A stretch of DNA of 64,000 nucleotides from Hymenobacter sp. 15J16-1T3B (GTDB taxonomy: Bacteria; Bacteroidota; Bacteroidia; Cytophagales; Hymenobacteraceae), in contig NZ_JAJFAV010000001.1 in assembly GCF_020711235.1 (NCBI RefSeq), positions 372,001-436,000 of the forward strand. The letters are read 5' to 3'. The position numbers and the translations under genes were made by a program. Shown piece by piece: positions 45,739 through 55,587 of the stretch (position 1 is the first letter of the stretch; each line of letters starts with the position of its first letter). The notes under the pieces are model-generated. The model saw nothing but the letters and a program-made list of their open reading frames with translations. It had not been told where the DNA came from and did no database searches.

Positions 45739-45822
45739 AAAAGCCCGTCTTCCGACCGGCCACCTGCCGGCCTTCCTGCGGGAAGGCGCAGCCACGAAGC
45801 TCAGACCGAAAAACGGGCTTTT
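45739..45822 (-). terminator. Probable terminator of the DPP IV gene
   Basis: AAAAGCCCGT at 45739-45748 pairs with ACGGGCTTTT at 45813-45822; the long loop itself contains shorter pairings (ccggccacctgccgg). Confidence 0.5.
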
Positions 45823-45898
45823 TTCTGACTTGTAGCGCGTTAGCCGGTTTGGCCCGGCGAAAAACGCGCTAACCGACCGGCGGGCGGCCGACTAGCTC

Positions 45899-48130
45899 TT
45901 ACAGGTTCTGCAGCAGGAAATTGGTCATCTGCCGGAACAGGTGCAGGCGGGTATTGCCCCCGTAGATGCCGTGGTTGCGGTTGGGGTAGTACAGCTGCTC
46001 GAAGTCCTTGTTGGCCTTGATGAGCGCGTCGGTAAAGGCCACCGAGTTCTGGAAGTGCACGTTGTCGTCGCCGGTGCCGTGCACCAGCAGATACTTGCCC
46101 TTCAGCAGATTAGCATACTGCACCGGCGAGTTGTCGTCGTAGCCGCCGGGGTTGTCCTGGGGCTTTTTCAAGAACCGCTCGGTGTAGATGGAGTCGTAGT
46201 AGCGCCAGTTGGTCACCGGGGCCACCGAAATACCGGCTTTGTAGAGGTCGGCGTTTTTGGTCATGGCCAGGGCCGAGAGGTAGCCGCCGTAGCTCCAGCC
46301 GAAGATGCCGATGCGCGCCTTGTCCACCCAGGGCAGCGTGCCGAGGTACTTCGCGGCTTCGCCCTGGTCGATGGTTTCGAGCTTGCCCATCTGCGCGTAG
46401 GTGCACTTCTTGAACTCCGCGCCGCGGCCGCCGGTGCCGCGGTTGTCCACGATGGCCACCACGTAGCCCTGCTGGGCCAGCAGCTGAAACCACGTGTAGT
46501 AGTCCACGCTGTTCCACTTATCCAGCACCTTCTGCGAGCCGGGCCCGCCGTAGAGGAAAGTCAGCACCGGGTACTTCTTGCCGGCTTCCATGGTGGCGGG
46601 CTTGATGGTGCAGCCGTTGAGCGTCACGCCCTCCGAGGTCTTGAAGGAGAAGAATTCTTGGGGCGCGAAGCCGTAGTCCTTCATCTTCTGCTTCAGGGCG
46701 GCGTTGTCTTCGAGCACCTTCACCAGCTTGCCGTCCTGGGCCGTGCGCAGGCTCACCGTCACCGGTTCGTTGGCGGCCGAGTGGTAGTTGAGGTAGTAGC
46801 GGAAGTCGGGGCTCATGTTCACCACGTCGGTGCCGTTGCCGGCTTCGCCCAGGCGGGTTTTGCCTTTGCCCTTCAGGTCCACGCGGTAGAGGTGGCGCTG
46901 CATGGGCGAGGCCTCGGCCGACACGTAGTAGGCCAGCCCCTTGGCTTCGTCCACGCCCACGAATTCCGATACATCCCAGGCGCCTTGGGTGAGCTGCTTC
47001 ACCAGCTTGCCCTTCATGTCGAAGAGGTAGATGTGGCGGAACCCGTCGCGCTCCGAGGTGACAATGAATTGCTTGCCGTTTTTGAGGTAGCGCAAATCGT
47101 CGGTGACTTCCACGTAGGCTTTGTCGGTGTCGGTCCACGCCACCTCCGTTTTACCGGTGGCGGTGTTGCCGTGCAGCAGCTCCAGCTTGTTTTGCAGGCG
47201 GTTGGTGCGCTGAATGCTGAGCAGGCCCGGCGTCTTGGTCCACTCGATGCGCGGAATGTACTGGTCCGTTTCCGCCCCGATGTCCATCTTGGTGGTGCGC
47301 GCCCCGGCCACGTCGTACACCGACACGGTCACCACGGAGTTGGCCTCGCCGGCCTTGGGGTACTTGTAGCGGTAGTCCTTGGGGTAAAGCGGGCCCCACT
47401 CCTGCAGGTTGTACTCGGGCACTTGGCTTTCGTCGAAGCTCAAGTACGCCAGCTGCTTGGAGTCGGGCGACCATTTAAACGCTTTCGACACCTCGAATTC
47501 CTCCTCGTACACCCAGTCGCCGCCGCCGTGGATGAGCTTGTTCACCTGCCCGTCGGTGGTGATGGGCGTTTCCTGCATGGTCTGCAGGTCCACGATGAAC
47601 ATATTGTTCTGGCGCATGAAGGCCACGCGGCGGCCGTCGGGCGAGAAGGTGGCGTAGCTCTGCTTGCCGCCCGTGCTCAGCGGCACCAGCTTCTGGGCGG
47701 CGCGGTCGTACACGAAGTAGTTGGCCTTGGTCGAGCGGCGGTAGATGGGCTCGGTCGCGGTGCTGAAAAGCATCTTCTGCTCGTCGGCGTTGAACTCGTA
47801 GCCGTCGACCTGAATGGGCTGGTCGGTGCCGGCGGGCCGCAGCTGCTGGCTCGATACCAGCGTCTGGGTGGCTTGGCCGGTGGTCACGTCGTGCTGCACC
47901 ACTTCGCCCTTGTCGAGGGCGGAATAGTAGCGGCCGTCGCGCATCCAGTTGAAGCCCTGCACCGAGCGCGGGGCGAAGGTGCCTTTGGCCCACACATCTT
48001 CCAGGGTAATGACGGGGCGTTGCTGGGCCACGGCGGGCGCGGCGGGCAGCAGCAGGGCCGCCGGGGCGGCGTTCAGCAGCAGGCTGGCGGCCAGGCCGAA
48101 CGATTTGAACGTCTTGAACGGGTGGATCAT
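45899..48130 (-). CDS. S9 family prolyl dipeptidyl peptidase (DPP IV-like)
   Basis: A 743-residue exported serine peptidase that removes Xaa-Pro/Ala dipeptides from peptides. A signal peptide (to about residue 36, APAVAQ) is followed by the eight-bladed DPPIV_N propeller, including DWVYEEEFEV with the double-Glu motif that binds the substrate N-terminus. The alpha/beta hydrolase domain carries nucleophile Ser613 in GWSYGGYLS, Asp689 in GTGDDNVHF and His720 in NRNHGIYGG, so the triad is complete. ATG at 48130 gives the signal peptide; the frame is open further upstream but not coding-like. A TACCTTTA box (one mismatch) lies at 48154-48161. It likely acts in periplasmic peptide use. Confidence 0.94.
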   Translation of the reverse strand: MIHPFKTFKSFGLAASLLLNAAPAALLLPAAPAVAQQRPVITLEDVWAKGTFAPRSVQGFNWMRDGRYYSALDKGEVVQHDVTTGQATQTLVSSQQLRPAGTDQPIQVDGYEFNADEQKMLFSTATEPIYRRSTKANYFVYDRAAQKLVPLSTGGKQSYATFSPDGRRVAFMRQNNMFIVDLQTMQETPITTDGQVNKLIHGGGDWVYEEEFEVSKAFKWSPDSKQLAYLSFDESQVPEYNLQEWGPLYPKDYRYKYPKAGEANSVVTVSVYDVAGARTTKMDIGAETDQYIPRIEWTKTPGLLSIQRTNRLQNKLELLHGNTATGKTEVAWTDTDKAYVEVTDDLRYLKNGKQFIVTSERDGFRHIYLFDMKGKLVKQLTQGAWDVSEFVGVDEAKGLAYYVSAEASPMQRHLYRVDLKGKGKTRLGEAGNGTDVVNMSPDFRYYLNYHSAANEPVTVSLRTAQDGKLVKVLEDNAALKQKMKDYGFAPQEFFSFKTSEGVTLNGCTIKPATMEAGKKYPVLTFLYGGPGSQKVLDKWNSVDYYTWFQLLAQQGYVVAIVDNRGTGGRGAEFKKCTYAQMGKLETIDQGEAAKYLGTLPWVDKARIGIFGWSYGGYLSALAMTKNADLYKAGISVAPVTNWRYYDSIYTERFLKKPQDNPGGYDDNSPVQYANLLKGKYLLVHGTGDDNVHFQNSVAFTDALIKANKDFEQLYYPNRNHGIYGGNTRLHLFRQMTNFLLQNL

Positions 48131-48269
48131 GTAAGAAAACTCGGGAACGGCGTTAAAGGTACTACACCGACGGCGGCCGTCCGGCACCGGGCGCGCCAAC
48201 GTCGGCGGCGAACCGGGCAGGGTTGCTTGCGCGCCCGTGCGGCGCTTTTCCCGACCTTTGCGCTTACCT

Positions 48270-49217
48270 ATGCGTTTGCTTCGCCTGATTTCCCCGCTGC
48301 TGCTGCTCGTCCTGCTCACCGCCGGCTGCAAGCAAGACACCAGCGCGCCCCTGCTCGACTTTATTTCCAACGGCACGGCCCTTACCGCCGACCGCACCGC
48401 CACGGCCGCCGACACGTTTGAGGTGCGCGTTTTCGCCGAAGCCCGCGACAAAGGCCCCGGACTCCGGCGCCTGACCGTGACCACGCAGGAGCGCTTCTAC
48501 CGCAACCCCGTGCAGCCCAAGTTCCAGGATTCGCTGCCGCTGGTGTACTTCGACACGGTGTTTACCCAGCCCACCCCGCCCCGCAATTTTCTGCTAATCA
48601 ACCGCTTCGGCGCCGGCACCAATGCGGGTCGGCAGGAATGGAAGTACACCGTTACCGACGTCGACGGCAATAAGGCCACGCGGGGCTACCGCATCACCGT
48701 GCAGCCCGCCGACTCCGTCAATCCCCTGCACACGTATTCGGTGCGCCTGCAGGCACCGCGCCGCAGCGGCAGCCGCGCCATTCTGGCAGCCGAGCGTGGC
48801 TTCGTGCTACCCGCCTACGCGGCCTATAACCCAGGCCCGGATTTGCAGTTGAGCTACCTGCGCTGGGCCGACTTGGTGTACGTGCCCACCGCCACCGGCC
48901 CGGTGCTGGCGGCGCCTTCTGCTTCCGCAGCACTCAGCTCGTCGGTGCTGCGCGTCAATTCCTGGCCCCTGCGCCGCGCCACCGAGCTGGGCGCTTCCAC
49001 CGTCACCAGCGGCGAGTTCAACGCTATTAACACTGCCTCGGCGCTTTCTACCGCCGTGGCGGCCTCCACCCTCCGGGCCGGGGCCGCGGTGCCCGTCGGC
49101 AAAGACAAAGCCGTGGCCTTTCGCACCGCCGACGGCAACGAAGGCCTGCTCTACATCACCGACGTGGGCACCACCGCGCCCGTCGATTTGATTATGACCA
49201 TCAAGATCCGACGCTAG
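48270..49217 (+). CDS. Prolipoprotein of unknown function
   Basis: A 315-residue lipoprotein with MRLLRLISPLLLLVLLTAGC (lipobox Cys20), which fixes ATG at 48270. The mature region contains beta-rich Ig-like sequence: DTFEVRVFAEARDKGPGLRR, then WKYTVTDVDGNKATRGYRIT, typical of a fibronectin/Ig-like or PKD-like domain. A second, C-terminal beta domain (AILAAERGFVLPAYAAYNPG, LRWADLVYVPT, VAFRTADGNEGLLYITDVG) follows. Surface or periplasmic location is likely; the role is unknown. It is divergent from the DPP IV gene across a 139-base gap with near-consensus promoter boxes (GACCTTTG at about 48248) and ends at a strong terminator. Confidence 0.7.
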   Translation: MRLLRLISPLLLLVLLTAGCKQDTSAPLLDFISNGTALTADRTATAADTFEVRVFAEARDKGPGLRRLTVTTQERFYRNPVQPKFQDSLPLVYFDTVFTQPTPPRNFLLINRFGAGTNAGRQEWKYTVTDVDGNKATRGYRITVQPADSVNPLHTYSVRLQAPRRSGSRAILAAERGFVLPAYAAYNPGPDLQLSYLRWADLVYVPTATGPVLAAPSASAALSSSVLRVNSWPLRRATELGASTVTSGEFNAINTASALSTAVAASTLRAGAAVPVGKDKAVAFRTADGNEGLLYITDVGTTAPVDLIMTIKIRR

Positions 49218-49240
49218 CCGCACCGCCGGGGTTTACACGC

Positions 49241-49276
49241 AACGAGGGGCCGCTCCGGATGGAGCGGCCCCTCGTT
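49241..49276. terminator. Bidirectional Rho-independent terminator
   Basis: A 16-base perfect stem AACGAGGGGCCGCTCC with loop GGAT, followed by GGTTTT, between convergent genes. Confidence 0.88.
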
Positions 49277-49298
49277 GGTTTTAGGCCCTGAAGGAGCG

Positions 49299-50867
49299 TT
49301 AAAACTGGAACCCCAGCGTGAAGGTGGTGGTGAAGCGGTTGGCGTTCATTTGCACCTGCGGCTGGCTGCCGTCGACCAGGGTGTAGGGCGAATACACGCG
49401 GTTGAAGGTGGTGTACACGCCCGCCAGATCGGCCGTGACGTTGCCCTGCCGAATGCCCAGGCCGCCCGTGTAGTATTCCTGGCTGCGGTCGAAGCTGCTG
49501 TCCTTGAACGGGTCGCCGTAGTGAGCGTAGCCGGCCCGCACGCGGAACACGTCGAGGCGGGCCTCGGCGCCCACGCGCAGGTTCACGACCGAGCCGTACA
49601 GCTGGCTGATGCGGTTGTTTTCGTCGGTAAAGGCGTAGTTGTCGCCGTTTTGCAGGTCCGGGGCGCTGCGGAAACGGGCTTGGCTGTAGTCCACCAGCTC
49701 CGCATCGGCCGACACGAACCCGTACTTGCCCAGGATAACCGACGCGCCGCCGTTCAGGCGCCAGGGCGTGTTCAGGCGGTACGCCAGCTTCAGTTCCTGC
49801 GTGTTGGCGCGGGCCGAAGTAATGGTCTGCCCGTCCACGCTCACCGGCTGCCGGAACTGCGTGGCCAGCGACGAGTTGTACGTGTCGTCGAACTGGAAGA
49901 AGGTGGGCGTTTGAGCCGACACGCCCACCCGCAGCCAGTCCAGCGGGCGGTAAATCAGGCCCAGCCGACCGTTGAAGCCGGTGCCCTGGCTGCGCAGCTC
50001 GTCGCGAAACGTCAGGCTGCCAAAGGAGCTGGTCGTGGCCGCCTCGTCGTTGGTTTCGCGCAGCTCGCTGGTGGAGTTGAAGTGCGTGCCGACGATACCC
50101 AACGCGCCGCCGATGTACAGCCGGTCGCGGTAGCTGGCCCCATACCCGATGTCGAACTGCGTCTGCGAGCCGGTGGTCAGCACGGTCTCCTCCTGCGTCA
50201 CGCGGGTGCGCTGCAGCGAAGACGGAATAGTCACGACTTGCTCGTTGCTGCCCGGCGCCACCGGGTCGAAGTTGGTGAGGTAGTTGCCGTACGCCAGCCC
50301 GTCCAGGTTCTCGTAGTTCCCGGTGCCGAACTGGTCGTCCAGCTCATCGTGCAGGCCTTTCACCGTCTGCCCCGGTGCCAAGCGGGGTTCCCGCAGGCGC
50401 TGAAACAAAGAGCGGCTGTCGGGCACGGTGCTGCGGTAGGAAAAGCTGTTGTTGAAATCGTTGACGCGGGTGAAGCCAAACGCCAGCGTGCCGCCGCGCC
50501 AATCGTCGTTGTCGCTGTCGGGCCGGCGCGAGGTGAAGGCGGCGGCCAGGTTGGCAATGTGCAAGCTGTTGCGCGAGTCCTTCAGCGAGGAGGCGCCGGC
50601 CACGTTGGTCACGCGGGCATCGGCGCTGCCCAGCCCGAAGCCGGGCGAGAAGCTAACTTCCGAACGTTGGAACAGCCCGAGGCCGGCCGGGTTGCTGTTG
50701 AGCGTGCCCAGGTCGGCGCCCAGCGAGGTGCTAGCCCCGCCGATGCCGAGGGTGCGGGCCGTGCCGCCAAACTGCAGCCGCGAATAGCGCAGCGCGTCGT
50801 CTTCGTTTTGGGCAAAGAGGGGGCCGGCCAAGCCCAGCAGGGCCAGCCCCAATAGATACCGTTTCAT
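49299..50867 (-). CDS. OmpP1/FadL-like outer-membrane porin
   Basis: A 522-residue outer-membrane beta-barrel protein. The signal peptide (to about residue 19, AGPLFAQ) is followed by RYSRLQFGGTARTLGIGGAS and ADLGTLNSNPAGLGLFQRSEVSFSPG, written here in shorter pieces; the (S/A)xNPAGL motif and the subsequent barrel strands are hallmarks of OmpP1/FadL/TodX and PorV-like proteins. The C-terminal strand ends TTTFTLGFQF, with the terminal Phe of outer-membrane barrels. Substrates of family members are hydrophobic compounds, or, for PorV-type relatives, T9SS cargo shuttling. ATG at 50867 starts the signal peptide. It follows, on the same strand, the Gly/Tyr-rich lipoprotein gene (57-base gap). Confidence 0.88.
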   Translation of the reverse strand: MKRYLLGLALLGLAGPLFAQNEDDALRYSRLQFGGTARTLGIGGASTSLGADLGTLNSNPAGLGLFQRSEVSFSPGFGLGSADARVTNVAGASSLKDSRNSLHIANLAAAFTSRRPDSDNDDWRGGTLAFGFTRVNDFNNSFSYRSTVPDSRSLFQRLREPRLAPGQTVKGLHDELDDQFGTGNYENLDGLAYGNYLTNFDPVAPGSNEQVVTIPSSLQRTRVTQEETVLTTGSQTQFDIGYGASYRDRLYIGGALGIVGTHFNSTSELRETNDEAATTSSFGSLTFRDELRSQGTGFNGRLGLIYRPLDWLRVGVSAQTPTFFQFDDTYNSSLATQFRQPVSVDGQTITSARANTQELKLAYRLNTPWRLNGGASVILGKYGFVSADAELVDYSQARFRSAPDLQNGDNYAFTDENNRISQLYGSVVNLRVGAEARLDVFRVRAGYAHYGDPFKDSSFDRSQEYYTGGLGIRQGNVTADLAGVYTTFNRVYSPYTLVDGSQPQVQMNANRFTTTFTLGFQF

Positions 50868-50924
50868 AGCTGGAGGGAAGGGAGAACGGCGGTTTCGCGC
50901 CGCAAATTCGGGTATATCCAAAGC

Positions 50925-52211
50925 TTAACGTACGCGGCCCCGGCCACCGCCGCCCCCGCCGCTGTTGCTGCCACCGCTGCTGCTCCCGCCCCCGCTGTTG
51001 CCGCCGCCATAAGAGGAGCGGGACGGTTGTTCATAGGAGCGCGTCGGCGCCGGCGACTCGTACACCCGCTCCCGGCGCGTGGGTTCGGCTTGCTGCGGTT
51101 GCTGACCACCGTACTCCACGTAGCGCTGACGCCGCTGCGGCTGGTACACCTGCCCCGGGTTTTCGGTCGGCTGCGTAGCCTGGCTCGGCTGATTGGCTTC
51201 GTTGAAACGGCCGCGCTGGTAGCGCGTTGGCTGCTCGGCCATTTCGCTGGCGTTCTGCTGGGGCTTCACCGTGCCCGCCGGGTACGACACGCCGGGGTTG
51301 GCCTCGGTTTCCTGGATGCGGTACAAGCGGCCGCGACCCGGCTCTTTCACCGGCTGATCGGCCATCACCTGCCCCGGTTGCGGTTGAGCCGGGCTTTCGG
51401 CTATGCGCCCGCGGCGGTAGCGGTCCGGACTGCCCACCGCGCCGTTGTCGGTAGTCATGCGCCCGCCGGTGGCCTCCGTCACGCGGGGCCGGCCGCCGCC
51501 GTTAGCAGCGCCTACCACTTCCACGCTGCGGTTGTTGCGGTGCCCCACGCGGTAATTCACCGCCCGGCTGCCGCCGCGGTACCCGTCCCAGTAGCCGCCG
51601 CTGTACACGCCGGAGTAGTAACCGTCCCAGTAACCGCGGTTGTAACCACCCCAGCCGTAGCCGCCGTAGCCCCAGGGCCGGCCGTAGTAGCCGCCGTACG
51701 GGCCCCACGGACCCCAGCCGCCCAGGCCCCACCCGATGCTGATGCTCACGCCGCCGTAGCTCGGGCCCCAGAAGGGGTCGTACCAGGGCGAGTAGCTGTA
51801 GCCATAGCCGTAGGGGCTATAAAAGAAGGGGTCGTTGTAAATGAAGGTCGGGCGGTACCAGTACGGGTCGACGTAGCTCAGGCTGTAGCCCATGCCCAAG
51901 CCGTTGTAGCGGCGGGTGCGGGCGTAGTAGCTGTAGTCGAAATCATCGTCGTAGTACTCATCCGAAGCGGTGCCGCGCGACTTGCTGCGGCCATCCTGGT
52001 AATCGGGGTTGGCCACGGCGTTGGGGTCATCGGTGGCGGCGTACTCGGCTGACTGATTGGCCGAAGCGACCGGCGCCACCTCGGTGGTGCGGTCCTTGGA
52101 GGAATAATACACGCCGTCGGGCTCGGTGGTGGTGAGCCCGCCGGTGGTGGCGCAGCCGCCCAGCGCAAGCAGGGCTATGGCCGGCAGTAAGTGGGTGGGA
52201 ATATGTTTCAT
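50925..52211 (-). CDS. Gly/Tyr-rich surface-type prolipoprotein
   Basis: A 428-residue lipoprotein with [20 protein letters not shown] (lipobox Cys20). The central region (about 85-215) is extremely rich in Gly, Tyr, Trp and Pro with patterns such as [20 protein letters not shown] and [20 protein letters not shown]. The C-terminal half is a Gln/Pro/Arg-rich linker with repeated R(G/R)R and YxxG tracts, ending in Gly/Ser runs and GRGRVR. The same GRGRVR ending closes the secreted protein at 7607-8281. Low complexity prevents a family call; a structural or adhesive cell-surface role is a guess. Confidence 0.7.
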   Translation of the reverse strand: MKHIPTHLLPAIALLALGGCATTGGLTTTEPDGVYYSSKDRTTEVAPVASANQSAEYAATDDPNAVANPDYQDGRSKSRGTASDEYYDDDFDYSYYARTRRYNGLGMGYSLSYVDPYWYRPTFIYNDPFFYSPYGYGYSYSPWYDPFWGPSYGGVSISIGWGLGGWGPWGPYGGYYGRPWGYGGYGWGGYNRGYWDGYYSGVYSGGYWDGYRGGSRAVNYRVGHRNNRSVEVVGAANGGGRPRVTEATGGRMTTDNGAVGSPDRYRRGRIAESPAQPQPGQVMADQPVKEPGRGRLYRIQETEANPGVSYPAGTVKPQQNASEMAEQPTRYQRGRFNEANQPSQATQPTENPGQVYQPQRRQRYVEYGGQQPQQAEPTRRERVYESPAPTRSYEQPSRSSYGGGNSGGGSSSGGSNSGGGGGGRGRVR

Positions 52212-52409
52212 GGCTGGGTGCGCGAAGAAGGTACGGCCGCTGCTGATAGAACGAGTATTGGCCAGAGCTTGTTCAGCCTCACTTGGTTGGCTGCGAGCGG
52301 AATGCTCCGGTTTAATAACGTACTTTGGGGCCCGAACAGTGCCCGGGCAAGGCTAGGCAAATCCTGTACCAAGCTCGGGAACTTTTTCCTTTTTCCAAGA
52401 GACCCCACC

Positions 52410-53885
52410 ATGAGCAAACTGTTGCCGAAGCGCAGCGAGGATTATTCCCTGTGGTACAACGAGTTAGTTAAGCGCGCCGGGCTGGCCGAAAATTCGGCCG
52501 TGCGCGGCTGCATGGTCATCAAGCCTTACGGCTACGCCATTTGGGAAAAGATGCAGCGGACGCTGGACGACATGTTCAAGCGCACCGGCCATCAGAATGC
52601 CTACTTCCCGCTCTTCGTGCCCAAAAGCCTGTTTGAAGCCGAAGAGAAAAACGCCGAAGGCTTCGCCAAGGAATGCGCCGTGGTGACGCACTACCGCCTG
52701 CAAACCGACCCCGACAAGCCGGGCAAGCTGCGTGTGGACCCCAACGCCAAGCTCGAAGAGGAGCTGGTGGTGCGCCCGACCTCCGAGGCCATTATCTGGA
52801 GCACCTACAAAGGCTGGATTCAGAGCTACCGCGACCTGCCGCTGCTCATCAACCAGTGGGCCAACGTGGTGCGCTGGGAAATGCGCACCCGCCTGTTCTT
52901 GCGCACCGCCGAGTTCCTGTGGCAGGAAGGCCACACCGCCCATGCCACCGAAACCGAAGCCCTGGCCGAAACCCGGCAGATGCTCGACGTGTACGCCGAG
53001 TTTGCCGAGGAGCACCTCGCCCTGCCCGTGGTGAAAGGCGTGAAGACCGAGAACGAGCGGTTTGCCGGCGCCGTCGAGACGTACTGCATCGAGGGTATGA
53101 TGCAGGACGGCAAGGCCCTGCAGGCGGGCACCTCGCACTTCCTGGGCCAGAACTTCGCCAAAGCATTTGACGTGCAGTTCACCAACAAGGAAGGCCAGCT
53201 GGAGCACGTGTGGGGCACCTCGTGGGGCGTGAGTACCCGCCTGATGGGCGCCCTCGTCATGGCCCACTCCGACGACGAAGGCTTGGTGCTGCCGCCCAAG
53301 CTGGCCCCGATTCAGGTGGTCATCGTGCCGATTTACAAGACCGGACAGCTCGACGAGTTGCTGGAGCGCATCCGTCCCATTCAAATGGGCCTGATTCAGC
53401 GTGGCATTTCGGTAAAAATTGACGACCGCGACACCGAGCGTCCGGGCTTTAAGTTTGCCGAGTGGGAGCTGAAAGGCGTGCCCGTACGCCTCGCCATCGG
53501 CGCCCGCGACCTAGACAACGGCACCATCGAAGTGGCCCGCCGCGACACCAAGGAGAAGCTGAACCTGCCGCTGGCCGACATCGTGCAGAGCATCGACGAG
53601 CTGCTGCAGGACATCCAGAAAAACATCTACCGCAAGGCGCTGAACTTCCGCGAGTCGCACACCACCCGCGTAGACACCTACGAGGAGTTCAAGCAGGTGC
53701 TCGACGAGAAAGGTGGCTTCGTGGTGGCCCACTGGGACGGCACCGGCGAAACGGAGGAGCGCATCAAGGAGGAAACCAAAGCCACCATCCGCTGCATGGC
53801 CCTGAACGAGCCCGACGAGGACGGCGTCTGCATCCTGACGGGTAAGCCCTCGAAGCGCCGCGTGTACTTCGCCCGCGCTTACTAG
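52410..53885 (+). CDS. proS: Prolyl-tRNA synthetase (archaeal/eukaryotic type)
   Basis: Class II synthetase (491 aa) charging tRNA-Pro. The sequence opens [20 protein letters not shown], and contains [29 protein letters not shown], motif 2 [20 protein letters not shown], the [18 protein letters not shown] motif and the motif 3 region [20 protein letters not shown]. It lacks the YbaK-like editing insert of the E. coli-type enzyme and has the C-terminal domain, as in the shorter archaeal-type form found in Bacteroidetes. ATG at 52410 is clear. A TACTTTG string at 52321-52327, one base short of the -7 consensus, may be the promoter. Confidence 0.96.
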   Translation: MSKLLPKRSEDYSLWYNELVKRAGLAENSAVRGCMVIKPYGYAIWEKMQRTLDDMFKRTGHQNAYFPLFVPKSLFEAEEKNAEGFAKECAVVTHYRLQTDPDKPGKLRVDPNAKLEEELVVRPTSEAIIWSTYKGWIQSYRDLPLLINQWANVVRWEMRTRLFLRTAEFLWQEGHTAHATETEALAETRQMLDVYAEFAEEHLALPVVKGVKTENERFAGAVETYCIEGMMQDGKALQAGTSHFLGQNFAKAFDVQFTNKEGQLEHVWGTSWGVSTRLMGALVMAHSDDEGLVLPPKLAPIQVVIVPIYKTGQLDELLERIRPIQMGLIQRGISVKIDDRDTERPGFKFAEWELKGVPVRLAIGARDLDNGTIEVARRDTKEKLNLPLADIVQSIDELLQDIQKNIYRKALNFRESHTTRVDTYEEFKQVLDEKGGFVVAHWDGTGETEERIKEETKATIRCMALNEPDEDGVCILTGKPSKRRVYFARAY

Positions 53886-53932
53886 GCCGGCCCGCGGCGA
53901 CGCTTCCGGATTCCCGGATGTCGTGGCTCATC

Positions 53933-53987
53933 CCCTAACGCGCAACGCCCCGCTACCAGCACGGTAGCGGGGCGTTGCGCGTTAGGG
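53933..53987. terminator. Very stable bidirectional terminator
   Basis: A perfect 25-base stem (53933-53957 with 53963-53987; begins CCCTAACGCGCAACGCC) and a five-base loop, between the convergent proS and small-protein genes. Confidence 0.85.
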
Positions 53988-53997
53988 AGTTATCGAC

Positions 53998-54243
53998 TTA
54001 TTGCGCGGCTTGGATGGCTTGAGCTAGCTCGTCGTCGGGGAGGTTGTCGAACCAGTCTTTAGGCAGTTCCAGGCGCACCGTTTGGGCGCCGCCGCTGGGC
54101 GTGCACACCACGGGCACGTTGCCCTCGTCGGTTTCGCTTTTCTCCACGGCCTGCTCGGTGGCCGTGCTTTCGACGGCGGCGTATGCCTGGGCGCAGGTCC
54201 AGGTGGTGTTGTGCTTGTCGGTTACTTCGCGTTGCTTCATCAT
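53998..54243 (-). CDS. Small conserved-type acidic protein, unknown
   Basis: An 81-residue cytoplasmic protein, MMKQREVTDKHNTTWTCAQA to DDELAQAIQAAQ. It contains two Cys (WTCAQAY and VVCTPSGG) in well-spaced positions and an acidic middle, followed by a short strand-rich TVRLELPKDWFDNLPDDEL. No domain is recognised. It is flanked by a terminator shared with proS and by the DinB-like gene on the same strand, 47 bases away. Coding character is supported by codon use and by the neat fit between flanking signals. Confidence 0.65.
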   Translation of the reverse strand: MMKQREVTDKHNTTWTCAQAYAAVESTATEQAVEKSETDEGNVPVVCTPSGGAQTVRLELPKDWFDNLPDDELAQAIQAAQ

Positions 54244-54290
54244 GGCCGCTGATACGTAACCGGCGGCCGAAAGTCAGTCGGCGGAAGGGC

Positions 54291-54857
54291 TTACACTGCC
54301 AGCACCGGCGCTGTGGCCTGCGCCAGCCGCGCCACGCGCTGGGCCTGCTGCAGGTGCCGCTCCTGGTGGCGCACTACGAATTCCAGCGTTTCGCCGACAC
54401 GCAGCTTCAGCAGGCGAAAAAACTCGACCGGCACGGCGCGGCGGTTCAGGTCGGTGGCGCGGGCAGCGGTGAGCAGGTAGAGCAACTCGGCTTGGTGCCC
54501 CAGAAACTCCGTGAGCACGGCGCGGCTGAGCTGACTGCCCGCCGGGTTCATGTGCTTGACGGTCTTGTGCTGCTGGCCGTTGTCGGGGCGCACGATGTCC
54601 AGGGACTTGCGGCCCAGCCAGCTGTAACGCACCTCATCCGCCGCGGAGCCTTGCTTGGCCAAGGCCTTGGCCAGGGCGGGGTGGTAGTAGCGACTGTAGC
54701 GGTTCAAGTGCTCCAGGCACTCCAGCACGCTCCAGCTGTCGGGGCGGGGTTTGAAGTTGAGTACCGCGTCGGGCAGCGGGGCCAGTTCGGTTTCGGTGGT
54801 GGCCTGCAGCCGGCGGACGGCGGCGTGCAGGGTTTGGAGAAAGGTAGCGGGTTGCAT
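54291..54857 (-). CDS. DinB/YfiT-superfamily protein
   Basis: A 188-residue four-helix-bundle protein of the DinB_2 type. The metal-ligand pattern is present: His50 in SVLECLEHLNRYS, and His164 and His168 in VVRHQERHLQQAQ. FKPRPDSWSVLECLEHL is the typical opening of helix two. Members act as thiol-dependent transferases or have unknown roles in damage response. ATG at 54857 (MQPATFLQTL) is used in place of an upstream start because it precedes the conserved part directly. It follows the Crp-like regulator on the same strand with a 73-base gap, so regulator and DinB protein may be linked. Confidence 0.85.
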   Translation of the reverse strand: MQPATFLQTLHAAVRRLQATTETELAPLPDAVLNFKPRPDSWSVLECLEHLNRYSRYYHPALAKALAKQGSAADEVRYSWLGRKSLDIVRPDNGQQHKTVKHMNPAGSQLSRAVLTEFLGHQAELLYLLTAARATDLNRRAVPVEFFRLLKLRVGETLEFVVRHQERHLQQAQRVARLAQATAPVLAV

Positions 54858-54930
54858 AGACTGTTTTCGGAAGTGGTTGGCTAACACCCCAAAGGTCGGT
54901 ACCGCCTAGCCCGGCTTGCCTTGATTACGC

Positions 54931-55548
54931 TCAAGATTTTACGGCTCCTAAACGGCTCAGCGTCTCGGGCGTCATGCGCAGGTAGGCGGCAATATGGCGC
55001 TTGGGAATCAGCTGAAACAGGTGCGGGCTGCGCTTGAGCACCCGCTCCAGGCGCTGCTGCGGCTCGGGCAACAGCAAGTCAATCTGCCGCTCGATCAGGC
55101 CGAGCACCGCCCGCTCCATTTCCAGGCGCCAGAACCGGCCGAAATTGGCATTGTCTTCCACCAGCCGCATCCAGTCGGCGCGGCTGATAGCCAGCAGCTC
55201 GCACTGCTGCAGGGCTTGCACGCAGTACTCCGAAGGCTTGCCCGACAAAAACGAGGGCACGCTCGTCACCATGGTGCCGGGGTAGGCAAAACCAGTGTAG
55301 GCGTCTTCCTCGGGCAGCGGCATGTAGAGGCGCATGGTGCCCTTGAGCATGAAGTACAGGTGCGTCTCTACCTGCCCGACCTGACTCAGAAAGTCGCCGC
55401 GGCGCAGCGTGAGGCGGCGCTTCCACAGCGGCAGCATCTGGGCCACGTCGGTTTCGGTGAGCTGCGGAATCTTGCGCATCAGCTCGGCCAGCATCCGCAG
55501 GTCGGGGTTGGCCGCAGCGGGCTCGTCGATGTCGCGGAAAGTGGGCAT
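54931..55548 (-). CDS. Crp/Fnr family transcriptional regulator
   Basis: A 205-residue regulator. The cNMP-binding-type beta-roll covers about residues 20-125 (RRLTLRRGDFLSQVGQVETH, YFMLKGTMRLYMPLPEEDAY, SFLSGKPSEYCVQALQQCEL). The dimer helix follows, then a short HTH with IPKRHIAAYLRMTPETLSRL near the end. The C-terminus is short, which is common in Bacteroidetes Crp-like proteins. The ligand pocket lacks an obvious RSA-type arginine motif, so the ligand is unknown. It lies upstream of the DinB-like gene on the same strand. A TACATTTC box at 55572-55579 is one base off the -7 consensus. Confidence 0.9.
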   Translation of the reverse strand: MPTFRDIDEPAAANPDLRMLAELMRKIPQLTETDVAQMLPLWKRRLTLRRGDFLSQVGQVETHLYFMLKGTMRLYMPLPEEDAYTGFAYPGTMVTSVPSFLSGKPSEYCVQALQQCELLAISRADWMRLVEDNANFGRFWRLEMERAVLGLIERQIDLLLPEPQQRLERVLKRSPHLFQLIPKRHIAAYLRMTPETLSRLGAVKS

Positions 55549-55587
55549 GGCGAAACGCTTGGTTGCAGCCCGAAATGTAACGCGAAT

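Noticed and set aside
45941-48421. Long plus-strand open frame opposite the DPP IV gene (and similar antisense frames elsewhere)
   Set aside because: High GC depletes stop codons in antisense frames; the product is a His/Val/Leu-rich shadow with no domains, while the minus-strand protein is a complete peptidase.
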